DNA from: Clostridia bacterium
GTDB taxonomy: Bacteria > Bacillota_A > Clostridia > Oscillospirales > Acutalibacteraceae
Reading direction: 5' to 3'
DNA: 64,000 nt
NCBI GenBank assembly: GCA_017549665.1
Contig: JAFYUD010000220.1
Coordinates: forward strand, 1 to 64,000
The notes under the pieces are model-generated. The model made no database searches, had not been told where the DNA came from, and saw only the letters and a list, made by a program, of their open reading frames with translations. Positions 52,923-61,906 of this stretch are shown piece by piece. Within the stretch, counting starts at the first letter, position 1. Each line of letters begins with the position of its first letter. A program made the position numbers and the translations under genes.

Positions 52923-54328
52923 TAATTATTTACCTCACTACCGGAATTATTTTCAGTGACTGATGAGTCGGCAAATATTTTAGGAAGAATATGCACATCA
53001 TTGAAAATACAACCCTCAACCGAAGTTCCTGACTGGTTAAGCATATCAATCATATCATTAATTTCGGGAACAGGAGCTACATCCTGTCTTACAACAATCA
53101 GAGCAGCATCGATATTTGGAGAAATGATTTCAGCATCTGAAACAAGAGATGTAGGTGATGTATCAAAGATAACAATATCAAATTGTTCTTTTATTGCATC
53201 AACAAAATGTTCAAATCTTTTTGTGGACAACATTTCTGAACTGTTGCTGTATTTATGTTTTGAACACATAATATAAAGACCTGTTTTGTGTTCTTTAAAA
53301 ATTGCATTATTTATTGATGTATTACCTCTGAGAACTTCTCCGAGCCCTAATGATTCTTCAGGATCAACAGCATCAGAAAAGAATTTGAAAATAGCTGGTT
53401 TTCTGAGGTCAGCATCAACAAGGAGTGTTTTTCTGCCGAGTTTAGACATAGCAAGAGCGAGATTGACTGCTGCAGTTGATTTACCTTCATTTTCACCGCA
53501 ACTTGTAATCATCAGAGTTTTGATGTTTTTTGATTTGATATAGTAATCAAGTTTTAAAGCAGCAATTCTGAAAGTTTCTGAAAATCTGTAATTAATCAGA
53601 ATATTGGTTATCATCAGAGGTTCTTTTGAATGTGTGAGTTTTAATCTTGATTTGATAGTTTTATTTTTATTTTCGTGATAAATAACTGAAAACAATTTTG
53701 CGTCAAGCATTGAGTTGACATCAGATTCATTTTTAACTGTATCACGAAAATATGAGGTTGCGATAATAAAAAATAACACAACAGTAATCATTCCAAGAGG
53801 AATGATCTTATCAAACTGACCATATGAAATCGGATTCGACGGATATGACGGAACAACAGGAGGCGCTATAATATTTATAATCATATTATTGAAATTATAG
53901 TCTGTAATTTCATTATAATTATCAATGATAGCATTAAGTGTCACATAAGCATCAATAGGATTTGAACTTGTGTATGACATTGAAATCAGATTTGTTTCTG
54001 ATATCTGTTCAGCTGTGATTATACCGTCAACAGTATTTCCTGTAATATCACTGAGTTTTTCTCTGAAATATGTGCTTTGGAACATTTCCTGAAAAGCTGA
54101 TGCAGCTTCAATAGTTTTATTTAAACTTGAGAATGAGTAAAGCCCTGAATCTGTAGCTGCAATAGATATTGTTGTAGTACATTTGAATTCCGCTTTATAT
54201 GTAAAATCAAAATAGGCTCGTACGCCGAGAAAACCTGTTACAGCTGCAAGAAATATAATCCAGAGGTTTCTTATAATATCTCTGATTATTGTATAAAAAT
54301 TAACATAATCAAATCTTAATTCACGCAT
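52922..54328 (-). CDS. Wzz-domain/BY-kinase (CpsCD-like chain-length regulator and tyrosine kinase)
   Basis: The 468-residue protein has an N-terminal Wzz domain between two transmembrane helices (about residues 17-37 and 175-195) and a cytoplasmic BY-kinase domain with canonical Walker A (CGENEGKSTAAVNLALA), Walker A' (LLVDADLRKP) and Walker B (IVIFDTSPT). It lacks a Tyr-rich tail, ending in NNSGSEVNN. BY-kinases control chain length and export of exopolysaccharide by cycling phosphorylation, opposed here by the PHP phosphatase at 55245. It sits between the Ig-like protein and the degenerate kinase, with 1-base overlaps, so all are in one operon. Confidence 0.92.
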   Translation of the reverse strand: MRELRFDYVNFYTIIRDIIRNLWIIFLAAVTGFLGVRAYFDFTYKAEFKCTTTISIAATDSGLYSFSSLNKTIEAASAFQEMFQSTYFREKLSDITGNTVDGIITAEQISETNLISMSYTSSNPIDAYVTLNAIIDNYNEITDYNFNNMIINIIAPPVVPSYPSNPISYGQFDKIIPLGMITVVLFFIIATSYFRDTVKNESDVNSMLDAKLFSVIYHENKNKTIKSRLKLTHSKEPLMITNILINYRFSETFRIAALKLDYYIKSKNIKTLMITSCGENEGKSTAAVNLALAMSKLGRKTLLVDADLRKPAIFKFFSDAVDPEESLGLGEVLRGNTSINNAIFKEHKTGLYIMCSKHKYSNSSEMLSTKRFEHFVDAIKEQFDIVIFDTSPTSLVSDAEIISPNIDAALIVVRQDVAPVPEINDMIDMLNQSGTSVEGCIFNDVHILPKIFADSSVTENNSGSEVNN

Positions 54329-55185
54329 TAATTATCACCTCTGACAGCTACTGCAAGATTTGCTTCTGCAAGAATTTCCGGCTCAGCATTGGATGTTCTT
54401 TTTTCAACTCTCTGAACACGGTAAGTTATATAATAAACACCGGGTTTATCATAGTTGACATTGTTTTTTATATCAAACAAATAATCATAATTATCCCTGT
54501 AATCTTCATCAAAAAATTCAGAAGGATAAGATTTGACGTATTTCATAGGATCGATTTTAGTATCAGAATCAGTATATACAAGATATGTTGACAAATCAAT
54601 TGAATATCTGTATCTGGAAGAATAAACATAGGTATTAAGTGTTATTTCAGATGTAACACCTTTTGATGTTGTAACCCTGTATTTCACAGGATAAACACCC
54701 GGTAAAGATAGATCAAGCTGAGAATCCGTAACAACAATTCTGTTAGAAATATCACCATCCAACAAGTCGGATGCTTTTATTCCGTTAAGGAGATCAATTC
54801 TTGTTGCACCCGTATAATACACCTGTTGAGAATTTGCACTGAATACAGGATTACTGTAATCTGTATAAACAATATCTTTTTCAAGTTTTGATACATTATT
54901 ATCTGAGTCTGCAACAGCAAAAGTAATTTTTGCGTTATTTTTTCCGATAAAAGAAGAAATAGATTCAATAATTACTTTATCAGATAAATCACCGTCTTTA
55001 GAATCAAATGCAGTTACATATTTTAAAATTTCCTGTTCGTCGGAATTAACTGAAATTGAGATAATATCTGTATCGCATTTTATCTGAGGTGAATTATAAT
55101 CAGGTTTGTTTGTAACTCTGATATATAATGTAAATAAAATTATTAAAATAAATAAAATTGAAAAAAGTACTTTTAGAAATCTCAT
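54328..55185 (-). CDS. Membrane-anchored protein with Ig-like repeats
   Basis: The 285-residue protein has an N-terminal membrane helix (about residues 7-24). The external part contains two Ig-like, cadherin/DUF5011-type repeats recognisable by the phrases VTAFDSKDGDLSDKV and IKASDLLDGDISNRIVV, each followed by GxYPVKYRV-like or comparable strands. A third similar domain, less regular, fills the C-terminus. Such repeats mediate surface interactions. It is tightly inserted in the EPS regulatory operon, next to the Wzz/BY-kinase. The role could be linking the export machine to the wall; this is speculative. Confidence 0.75.
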   Translation of the reverse strand: MRFLKVLFSILFILIILFTLYIRVTNKPDYNSPQIKCDTDIISISVNSDEQEILKYVTAFDSKDGDLSDKVIIESISSFIGKNNAKITFAVADSDNNVSKLEKDIVYTDYSNPVFSANSQQVYYTGATRIDLLNGIKASDLLDGDISNRIVVTDSQLDLSLPGVYPVKYRVTTSKGVTSEITLNTYVYSSRYRYSIDLSTYLVYTDSDTKIDPMKYVKSYPSEFFDEDYRDNYDYLFDIKNNVNYDKPGVYYITYRVQRVEKRTSNAEPEILAEANLAVAVRGDN

Positions 55186-55244
55186 TTTATTTATCTCCTT
55201 CTAAATATTCAAATTCAATAATATTCGTTTTGCATTATCATGTG

Positions 55245-55928
55245 TCATTCAGAAACTTTATCAAGCGGATATCTGTCAAGCAGCCATTCATAAATATCAC
55301 TCATATCAGCATTTCGATTACTCGGACTATGACAATCAGAAGAAATAACGTGCACAAAATTATCTTCAAGCATTCTGATTGCAAGTTTCTGTGCTTTTTC
55401 ACCATATTTATTAAGCGGACTTCCCTTATTGATCTGAAATTTACATCCGATATCAATCAAATCATATAACAGATGATATGAATCTGAAAAAAAAGTGTAT
55501 CGTTCAGGATGTGCAATCAACGGAATATATCCGAATGACAACAATTGTTTGCAATAGCTTAAAACATTTTCAATTTTTTCATCAAATGTAAATTCTGTAA
55601 GGATATAACGAGAACCATTAATTGTTATTAATTCATTGTTAAAATGCAATTGAGGAATATTTGAATCAGCAAGAAGTTCAGAACCGAGAAAAACAGTTGC
55701 TGGAATTTTTTTCTCAGAAATCACATTTTTTAATTTTTTATATTTATCAATAATAATTTTTTTGTTGACATCTCGATATCCCTGATAATTATTATTGAAA
55801 TGAGGTGTTGCAGTGAGAATTGTAGTTCCGCTTTTAACAGCCTGTGATATCAATTCAAGAGCTTCGATATATGAATCCGCACCATCATCAACCTGCGGCA
55901 ATATATGACAATGTAAATCAATAAACAT
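55245..55928 (-). CDS. CpsB/YwqE-type tyrosine-protein phosphatase
   Basis: The 227-residue protein is a PHP-domain metallophosphatase. The metal-binding residues are visible: DLHCHILPQVDDGA at the start, TATPHF, a Glu in LGSELL, PLIAHPERY, and SSDCHS near the end. CpsB-type enzymes dephosphorylate BY-kinase tails and so regulate capsule or EPS synthesis. First gene of the minus-strand regulatory arm, divergent from the biosynthetic arm. Confidence 0.93.
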   Translation of the reverse strand: MFIDLHCHILPQVDDGADSYIEALELISQAVKSGTTILTATPHFNNNYQGYRDVNKKIIIDKYKKLKNVISEKKIPATVFLGSELLADSNIPQLHFNNELITINGSRYILTEFTFDEKIENVLSYCKQLLSFGYIPLIAHPERYTFFSDSYHLLYDLIDIGCKFQINKGSPLNKYGEKAQKLAIRMLEDNFVHVISSDCHSPSNRNADMSDIYEWLLDRYPLDKVSE

Positions 55929-55959
55929 AATATCGCCCTTTACATAAAAATACGATTAT

Positions 55960-55988
55960 ATTTTACAGCATTAAATTCATTTCGTCAA
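55960..55988 (-). promoter_or_regulatory. Putative promoter of the EPS regulatory arm
   Basis: On the minus strand, TTGACG (55983-55988), a 17-base spacer and TAAAAT (55960-55965). Confidence 0.5.
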
Positions 55989-56022
55989 GATAAAATATAT
56001 ATTTATTAATAAAATAGTATTA

Positions 56023-56051
56023 TTGACTTTTTCAAACTATAATGTTATTAT
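56023..56051 (+). promoter_or_regulatory. Putative promoter of the EPS biosynthetic arm
   Basis: TTGACT (56023-56028), a 17-base spacer and TATTAT (56046-56051), divergent from the regulatory-arm promoter. The A/T-rich 170-base interval between the two arms probably holds control sites for both. Confidence 0.5.
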
Positions 56052-56102
56052 AATCATTAATATATTATATTATGTCAAATAATAAGAAAGGTAATTTGTA
56101 TC

Positions 56103-57992
56103 ATGGATACATTAAAGAAAGAATCACTTTTTTACAACTTAAAATCTTTCTTTTTGGGTGTAGCAGATGTTATACTTATAAATTTTGTTTCTTTTTTTAC
56201 ATTGTTAGTCAGATTTGAATTCAATCTTTCACAACTCATCGATTCACAGTTTCTGTTTAATATCTTCAAATTTTCACCTCTTACAACACTTATTACAGTA
56301 ATAGTTTTTATTGCATTTAAATTATACCGAGGTATCTGGAAATATGCCGGCGTTGATGAATTCATAACCATTGCTGCTGCTTGTATGTGTTCAACAGCAA
56401 TCAATACTGTTATTCTGGTGATATTAAGATTTACGATCGCACTTAATTTCCCTAAAAGTTATCCTCTGATTTATTTCATATTCCTTCTCGGTGCAATTAC
56501 ATCTTTGAGATTTTCCTATCGTTTTGCTGGAAAAGTTAAAACAAATATAAAACAGTCAAACAAGCTTGATCGTGTAATGGTAATAGGTGCAGGAAGATCC
56601 GGAGCAAGTGTACTCAGAGAAATGCAGACAAGTCCTCATTCACGAGGAAAAGTTATCTGTATGCTTGATAATGATTCAAAAAAAATCGGAAAATATATTC
56701 ACGGAGTTAAAGTTGTAAACAATTGTGAACATATTCCTGAAATGGCGGAAAAATACAAAATTGATATAATTATCCTTGCAATTCCTTCTGCAACAAATTC
56801 AGAAAAGCGTGCAATTATTGACGAATGTCAGAAAACAAAATGTACACTTAATATTGTCCCGTCAATAACTCAGCTTACTAATGGTGAAGTACGACTTGAG
56901 CAGATAAGAAATGTTGAGATTGAAGACCTTCTCGGCAGAGACAGCATAAAAGTAGATATGTCTGAAATTAAAGAGTTCATTTCAGAAAAGACTGTTCTGG
57001 TTACCGGTGGCGGTGGCTCAATCGGTAGTGAATTATGCCGTCAGATTGCAAAATATCAGCCAAAAAAACTTGTTATCTTTGATATTTATGAAAACAGTGC
57101 CTATTCAATTCAACAGGAACTCAGAGCAAAACATCCTGAACTTAATCTTGATGTAATAATTGGGTCTGTCCGTGATATTCACAGAGTCGATAAACTTTTT
57201 GAAACCTACAAACCTGATATTGTATATCATGCCGCCGCACATAAGCATGTCCCTCTTATGGAAGATTCACCCAATGAGGCAATTAAAAACAATGTTTTCG
57301 GCACATATAATGTTGCAAATTCTGCAAACAAGTATGGTGTTTCAACATTCGTACTGATTTCCACAGACAAAGCTGTTAATCCTACAAACATAATGGGTGC
57401 ATCAAAACGACTTTGCGAAATGATTATTGAATGTTTCGCTAAAATATCAGAAACACGCTTTGTTGCCGTTCGTTTCGGCAATGTACTCGGCTCAAACGGA
57501 AGCGTAATTCCGCTTTTCAAAAAACAAATAGCCCGCGGAGGCCCTGTAACTGTTACACATAAAGATATAATACGTTATTTTATGACAATTCCCGAAGCAG
57601 TTTCTCTTGTTCTTCAGGCAGGTTATTATGCAAACGGCGGTGAAATATTTGTTCTTGATATGGGTCAGCCGGTCAAAATCGATGATCTTGCAAGACGAAT
57701 GATAAAACTTTCAGGCTTTGAGCCCGATATTGATATCAAAATCGAATACACAGGCCTCAGACCGGGTGAAAAACTATACGAAGAACTTCTTATGTCTGAA
57801 GAAGGTCTAAAGAAAACTAAAAATGATTTAATTTTCATAGGCAAGCTCTCAGATGTAAATGCAGACGAATTCTTCACCCAACTGGCTTATCTCAGAGATG
57901 AATGCTATACGGACGGATCAAACATCCGCAAATCTGTAAAAAAACTTGTTCCTACATATCATCCTGAAAATGAAGGTGTTTCTATTGTATAA
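56103..57992 (+). CDS. Membrane NDP-sugar 4,6-dehydratase (CapD/EpsC/PglF-like)
   Basis: The 629-residue protein has four N-terminal membrane helices (about residues 15-140), a first nucleotide-binding domain (VIGAGRSGASVLREM) and a C-terminal SDR domain. The SDR NAD-binding loop is VLVTGGGGSIGSELCRQI. The catalytic segment STDKAVNPTNIMGASKR is typical of UDP-GlcNAc 4,6-dehydratases, which make 4-keto-6-deoxy sugars for rare amino sugars such as bacillosamine or FucNAc. Opens the biosynthetic arm; followed by the sugar transferase with overlap. Confidence 0.92.
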   Translation: MDTLKKESLFYNLKSFFLGVADVILINFVSFFTLLVRFEFNLSQLIDSQFLFNIFKFSPLTTLITVIVFIAFKLYRGIWKYAGVDEFITIAAACMCSTAINTVILVILRFTIALNFPKSYPLIYFIFLLGAITSLRFSYRFAGKVKTNIKQSNKLDRVMVIGAGRSGASVLREMQTSPHSRGKVICMLDNDSKKIGKYIHGVKVVNNCEHIPEMAEKYKIDIIILAIPSATNSEKRAIIDECQKTKCTLNIVPSITQLTNGEVRLEQIRNVEIEDLLGRDSIKVDMSEIKEFISEKTVLVTGGGGSIGSELCRQIAKYQPKKLVIFDIYENSAYSIQQELRAKHPELNLDVIIGSVRDIHRVDKLFETYKPDIVYHAAAHKHVPLMEDSPNEAIKNNVFGTYNVANSANKYGVSTFVLISTDKAVNPTNIMGASKRLCEMIIECFAKISETRFVAVRFGNVLGSNGSVIPLFKKQIARGGPVTVTHKDIIRYFMTIPEAVSLVLQAGYYANGGEIFVLDMGQPVKIDDLARRMIKLSGFEPDIDIKIEYTGLRPGEKLYEELLMSEEGLKKTKNDLIFIGKLSDVNADEFFTQLAYLRDECYTDGSNIRKSVKKLVPTYHPENEGVSIV

Positions 57993-58596
57993 AATTATTA
58001 AGCGAATTATTGATTTTTTAGTTTCACTGTTTGCAATAACTATACTGTCCCCTGTCCTTATTATCACAGCCATAGCTGTTAAAACCGATTCAAAAGGACC
58101 TGTTTTATTTGTACAAAAACGCGTAGGTAAAGATAAAAATCTTTTTAATATGTACAAGTTCCGTTCTATGAGAACAGACACACCTCATGATATGCCTACG
58201 CATCTTCTTAATAATCCGGATGCTTTTATTACAAAAACAGGTAAATTCCTCAGAAAATCAAGTCTTGATGAACTCCCCCAGCTTTTCAATATCCTTAAAG
58301 GTGATATGTCTATTGTTGGTCCCCGCCCCGCACTCTGGAATCAGGATGATCTTATTGCCGAGCGCGATAAATATGGCGCTAATGACATAAGACCAGGTCT
58401 TACCGGCTGGGCTCAGGTAAACGGCAGAGATGAACTTGAAATAGATGTCAAAGCTAAGTTCGACGGTGAATACGTAGAAAGAATGAGTCTTCCTTTTGAT
58501 ATAAAATGTATCATAAATACAGCACTTCAGGTTATAAAACACGAAGGTGTTGTTGAAGGCGGAACAGGAACTCTCGAAAAATCAGGTAAGGATTAA
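57985..58596 (+). CDS. Undecaprenyl-phosphate sugar phosphotransferase (initiating transferase)
   Basis: This bacterial sugar transferase starts EPS repeat-unit synthesis by moving a sugar-1-phosphate to undecaprenyl phosphate. One N-terminal membrane segment (about residues 4-28) precedes the catalytic core with FVQKRVGKDKNLFNMYKFRSM and the catalytic Asp-Glu in SSLDELPQLFNILKGDMSIVGPRP. I choose the TTG at 57985 (MYKIIKRIIDF), with GAAGGTG six bases upstream and the usual family start; the first ATGs at 57946 and 57970 have no SD. About 203 residues, EpsL-like. Overlaps the dehydratase stop by 8 bases. Confidence 0.9.
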   Translation: MYKIIKRIIDFLVSLFAITILSPVLIITAIAVKTDSKGPVLFVQKRVGKDKNLFNMYKFRSMRTDTPHDMPTHLLNNPDAFITKTGKFLRKSSLDELPQLFNILKGDMSIVGPRPALWNQDDLIAERDKYGANDIRPGLTGWAQVNGRDELEIDVKAKFDGEYVERMSLPFDIKCIINTALQVIKHEGVVEGGTGTLEKSGKD

Positions 58597-58600
58597 TTAT

Positions 58601-59680
58601 ATGTCTAAAATTTTCATTGCAACAAATCATTCATACATGCTTTATCGATTCAGAAAAGAACTTATTGCAGAATTACTTAAAGATAATTCTGTTACATTAA
58701 GTATGCCTTTTGTCGGTCATGAAAAAGATTTTGAAGCAATGGGATGCAAATGCATTAATACTGAAATCGACCGCAGAGGTATTAATCCAAAAAATGATTT
58801 AAAACTTCTGCTTACTTATTTCAGGCAGATAAAAAGTGAAAAACCCGATAAAATTATTACATATTCAATAAAACCTAACATTTATTGTGGTTTTGTTGCA
58901 TCATTATTCAGAATTCCTTATTTTATAAATGTTCAGGGCCTTGGAACTGCATTTCAAAGCAAAAAATTAGCTCCTGTTGTTACTGCTATGTATAAAGCAG
59001 CCACAAGAAAAGCGAAAACTGTATTTTTTGAAAATACAGCCAACGCTCAGGAATTCATTGACAGAAAAATATTAAAAAAAGAACAGATTACTGTTCTTAA
59101 TGGTGCCGGGATTAATCTTGATACCTTTAAATTCTACGAATATCCTGATGATTCCGTCATAAAATTCCTTTATCTTGGCAGAATTATGAAAGAAAAAGGT
59201 ATTGACGAACTTTTTGATGCTTTCTCAAAGCTTAAAAATGAGTTCGGCGATAAAGTTTCTCTTGATATTGTCGGTTTTTTTGAAGACGAATATAAAGAAA
59301 TTATTGATAGTCTTTCAGAGAAAAAAATTATTAATTTCCACGGTTTTCAGACTGACACTATCCCCTATTATCATAATTGTAGCTGTGTTGTACTACCCTC
59401 TTATCACGAAGGTTTATCAAATGTGCTTCTTGAGGCCTCTGCAACAGGCAGACCTGTTATCACATCGGATATTCCCGGTTGTAAAGAAACCGTTGATAAT
59501 AAAAAGACAGGTTATTTAGTGAATGTAAAAGATTCTGATGACCTTTATGATAAAATGAAAAAGTTTGTTCTGCTTTCTGCTGAAGAAAAATCAATAATGG
59601 GCAAAAATGCAAGAACAAAAATGGAAAATGAATTTGACAAAAAACAGGTTGTAAAAAATACAATCGATAAAATTATTTAA
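58601..59680 (+). CDS. GT4-type glycosyltransferase
   Basis: The 359-residue protein has two Rossmann domains of a GT-B enzyme. The EPS-family signature SYHEGLSNVLLEASATGRPVI with the Glu pair is clear, as is FLYLGRIMKEKGIDEL. It resembles CapM/EpsD-type retaining transferases adding the second or later sugar to the lipid carrier. The start at 58601 (MSKIF) follows AAGGAT; the frame is open upstream inside the previous gene. Confidence 0.9.
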   Translation: MSKIFIATNHSYMLYRFRKELIAELLKDNSVTLSMPFVGHEKDFEAMGCKCINTEIDRRGINPKNDLKLLLTYFRQIKSEKPDKIITYSIKPNIYCGFVASLFRIPYFINVQGLGTAFQSKKLAPVVTAMYKAATRKAKTVFFENTANAQEFIDRKILKKEQITVLNGAGINLDTFKFYEYPDDSVIKFLYLGRIMKEKGIDELFDAFSKLKNEFGDKVSLDIVGFFEDEYKEIIDSLSEKKIINFHGFQTDTIPYYHNCSCVVLPSYHEGLSNVLLEASATGRPVITSDIPGCKETVDNKKTGYLVNVKDSDDLYDKMKKFVLLSAEEKSIMGKNARTKMENEFDKKQVVKNTIDKII

Positions 59681-59695
59681 GCGAGTGAACTTTTA

Positions 59696-60796
59696 ATGAC
59701 AACCGGTAAATATATATTCACCTTAATATGGCCGGCTGTTGTCGCATTACTCTACAATATGACCGGAGCAAAAAAAGTACCTATCCGTGTTCTTGGTAAA
59801 AACGAACCCAGAGTCGGATGGGGTTGGGTATTATTACTCGCTATTCCATTAATTATTGTTGCAGCACAACGAGGTTATTTTGCTGATACAACAGCTTATA
59901 TTATTTCTTTCAGAAATATGCCAGATTCATTATCAGAAATCGTTAGTTACATGCAGACTGTTCAAAAAGATGAATTATTCTCTTTTGTATCTGTTTTAAT
60001 AAAAGTATTTATTACAAAAAATTATGAAGTATATCTTGGAATTCTTGCGACCTTTCAGATGCTTGTCCTTGCCAAGATTTACAGAAAATACTCAACTGAC
60101 TTTTTTATGAGTATGTTTCTGTTTGTTGCATCAACTGATTATATTTCATGGATGTTTAATGGCTTGAGACAATTTACAGCTGTATGTATAATTCTTCTAG
60201 CATTTAATTTTATACTGACTAAGAAGTATTTATTTGCAATTCTTATTATTCTGTTTGCTTCATTTTTTCACGGTTCTGCTCTTCTTGTTATTCCATTTAT
60301 ATTTATCGTACAAGGCAAAGCCTGGAATAAAAAAACTCTTCTGTTCTTATTTGGAGTCATAATTGCTGTTGCTTTTGTTGATCAGTTTACAAATATACTT
60401 GACTCTGCATTAGCTGATACACAATATAAAAATGTTGTATCAGACTGGACACAAGGTCACGATGACGGTACAAATATTTTCAGAGTTCTTGTTTATTCTG
60501 TTCCGGCAATTATTTCACTCTACGGTAAACATACTATAGATAAAGCTGATAACAGATTGATTAATATTTGTACAAATATGTCAATTGCTTCAGCCGGTAT
60601 TTATGTTGTTTCAATGTTTACCAGCGGTATATATATCGGAAGATTACCGATTTATTTCTCTTTGTTTAGTTATATATTATTGCCGTGGGAAATTTCTCAT
60701 ATTTTTAGCAAAAACTCAAGCAAACTAATTTCTTTCATTCTATATGTCTGTTATATTGGATTCTTTTGTTATTCATTATTTATTACATGGGGGTAA
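59696..60796 (+). CDS. EpsG-family polysaccharide polymerase
   Basis: The 366-residue protein is polytopic (about 9-10 helices) with the EpsG/Wzy-like pattern, for example RGYFADTTAYIISFRNMPDS near the start and WMFNGLRQFTAVCIILLAFN in the middle. Members are thought to polymerise lipid-linked repeat units. A flippase (Wzx) gene is expected but not seen before the window ends. Confidence 0.88.
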   Translation: MTTGKYIFTLIWPAVVALLYNMTGAKKVPIRVLGKNEPRVGWGWVLLLAIPLIIVAAQRGYFADTTAYIISFRNMPDSLSEIVSYMQTVQKDELFSFVSVLIKVFITKNYEVYLGILATFQMLVLAKIYRKYSTDFFMSMFLFVASTDYISWMFNGLRQFTAVCIILLAFNFILTKKYLFAILIILFASFFHGSALLVIPFIFIVQGKAWNKKTLLFLFGVIIAVAFVDQFTNILDSALADTQYKNVVSDWTQGHDDGTNIFRVLVYSVPAIISLYGKHTIDKADNRLINICTNMSIASAGIYVVSMFTSGIYIGRLPIYFSLFSYILLPWEISHIFSKNSSKLISFILYVCYIGFFCYSLFITWG

Positions 60797-60805
60797 GAAT
60801 TTCTT

Positions 60806-61906
60806 ATGAGTCAACCATTAAGAGTTTTACATATTGTTACTTACATGGGACGCGGTGGACTCGAAACCATGATTATGAACTATTACAGGAATATTGACCG
60901 TTCAAAAGTTCAATTTGATTTTCTTGTACACAGAGATTTTAAAGCTGATTATGACGATGAAATTGAAAGTCTTGGAGGAAGAATTTATCGTATCAGTCAA
61001 TTAAATCCATTTTCAATTTCTTATTATAAAGAACTGAATAAATTCTTTTCTGAAAATCGATACAAAATTGTTCATTGTCATTTAGATTGCATGAGTGCAA
61101 TTCCTCTTTCTGTTGCAAAGAAATTCAATATACCTGTAAGAATTGCCCATTCACATACATCCTATCAAGATAAAAATTTTAAATTTATTATCAAAGCATT
61201 TGCTAAAAATTTTATTCACAAATATGCTACAAAATTATTTGCTTGCAGCGAGATTGCAGGAAAATGGATGTTTGGAAATCATAATTATGAGATTTTTAAC
61301 AATGCAATCGATACAAAAAAATATATATATAATCAAAATATACAATCAAAAGTAAAAAGTCAGTTTAATTTAAATAATAATTTTATCATAGGTCATGTTG
61401 GCAGGTTTAACCCTCCTAAAAACCATAATTTTCTTATTGACATTTTCTTTGAAGTATATAAAAAAGATAATACTGCAAAATTAGTTTTAGTTGGCAGTGG
61501 GGATCTTCAAAAAAACATTGAAAATAAAGTTAAAAATTATGGTATAACAAATAATGTGCTGTTTTTAGGCTCACGTGATGATGTTCATGAAATTCTTCAA
61601 GCATTTGATGTGTTTGTTTTTCCTTCATTATATGAAGGTTTTCCGGTAACATCTGTTGAAGCTCAAGCAGCAGGATTATCAGCTGTCTTATCTGATGCAA
61701 TTACAAAAGAATGCAAAATAAATGATAATGTAAAATTTTTATCATTAAACGATGCACCAAAAAAATGGGCAGATGAAATTTTAAAATTTAAGGATTATAG
61801 AAAAGTTTCATGTTCAGAAAAAATTTTAAAAGCTGGTTATGATATAATCGAAAAATCAAAATGGCTTGAAAACTATTATTTGGAAATGGATAATTATAAT
61901 GAATAA
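60806..61906 (+). CDS. GT4-type glycosyltransferase (EpsF-like)
   Basis: The 366-residue GT-B enzyme begins VLHIVTYMGRGGLETMIMNYYR, typical of EpsF-like family-4 transferases. The nucleotide-sugar-binding region is FPSLYEGFPVTSVEAQAAGL. It uses an NDP-sugar to extend the lipid-linked repeat unit. From here on the DNA is visibly more A/T-rich, with many AAA and AAT codons. Confidence 0.9.
   Translation: MSQPLRVLHIVTYMGRGGLETMIMNYYRNIDRSKVQFDFLVHRDFKADYDDEIESLGGRIYRISQLNPFSISYYKELNKFFSENRYKIVHCHLDCMSAIPLSVAKKFNIPVRIAHSHTSYQDKNFKFIIKAFAKNFIHKYATKLFACSEIAGKWMFGNHNYEIFNNAIDTKKYIYNQNIQSKVKSQFNLNNNFIIGHVGRFNPPKNHNFLIDIFFEVYKKDNTAKLVLVGSGDLQKNIENKVKNYGITNNVLFLGSRDDVHEILQAFDVFVFPSLYEGFPVTSVEAQAAGLSAVLSDAITKECKINDNVKFLSLNDAPKKWADEILKFKDYRKVSCSEKILKAGYDIIEKSKWLENYYLEMDNYNE

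Noticed and set aside
57946..57984. ATG starts of the sugar transferase at 57946 and 57970
   Set aside because: Neither has an SD; the TTG at 57985 has GAAGGTG at correct spacing and gives the usual family N-terminus.
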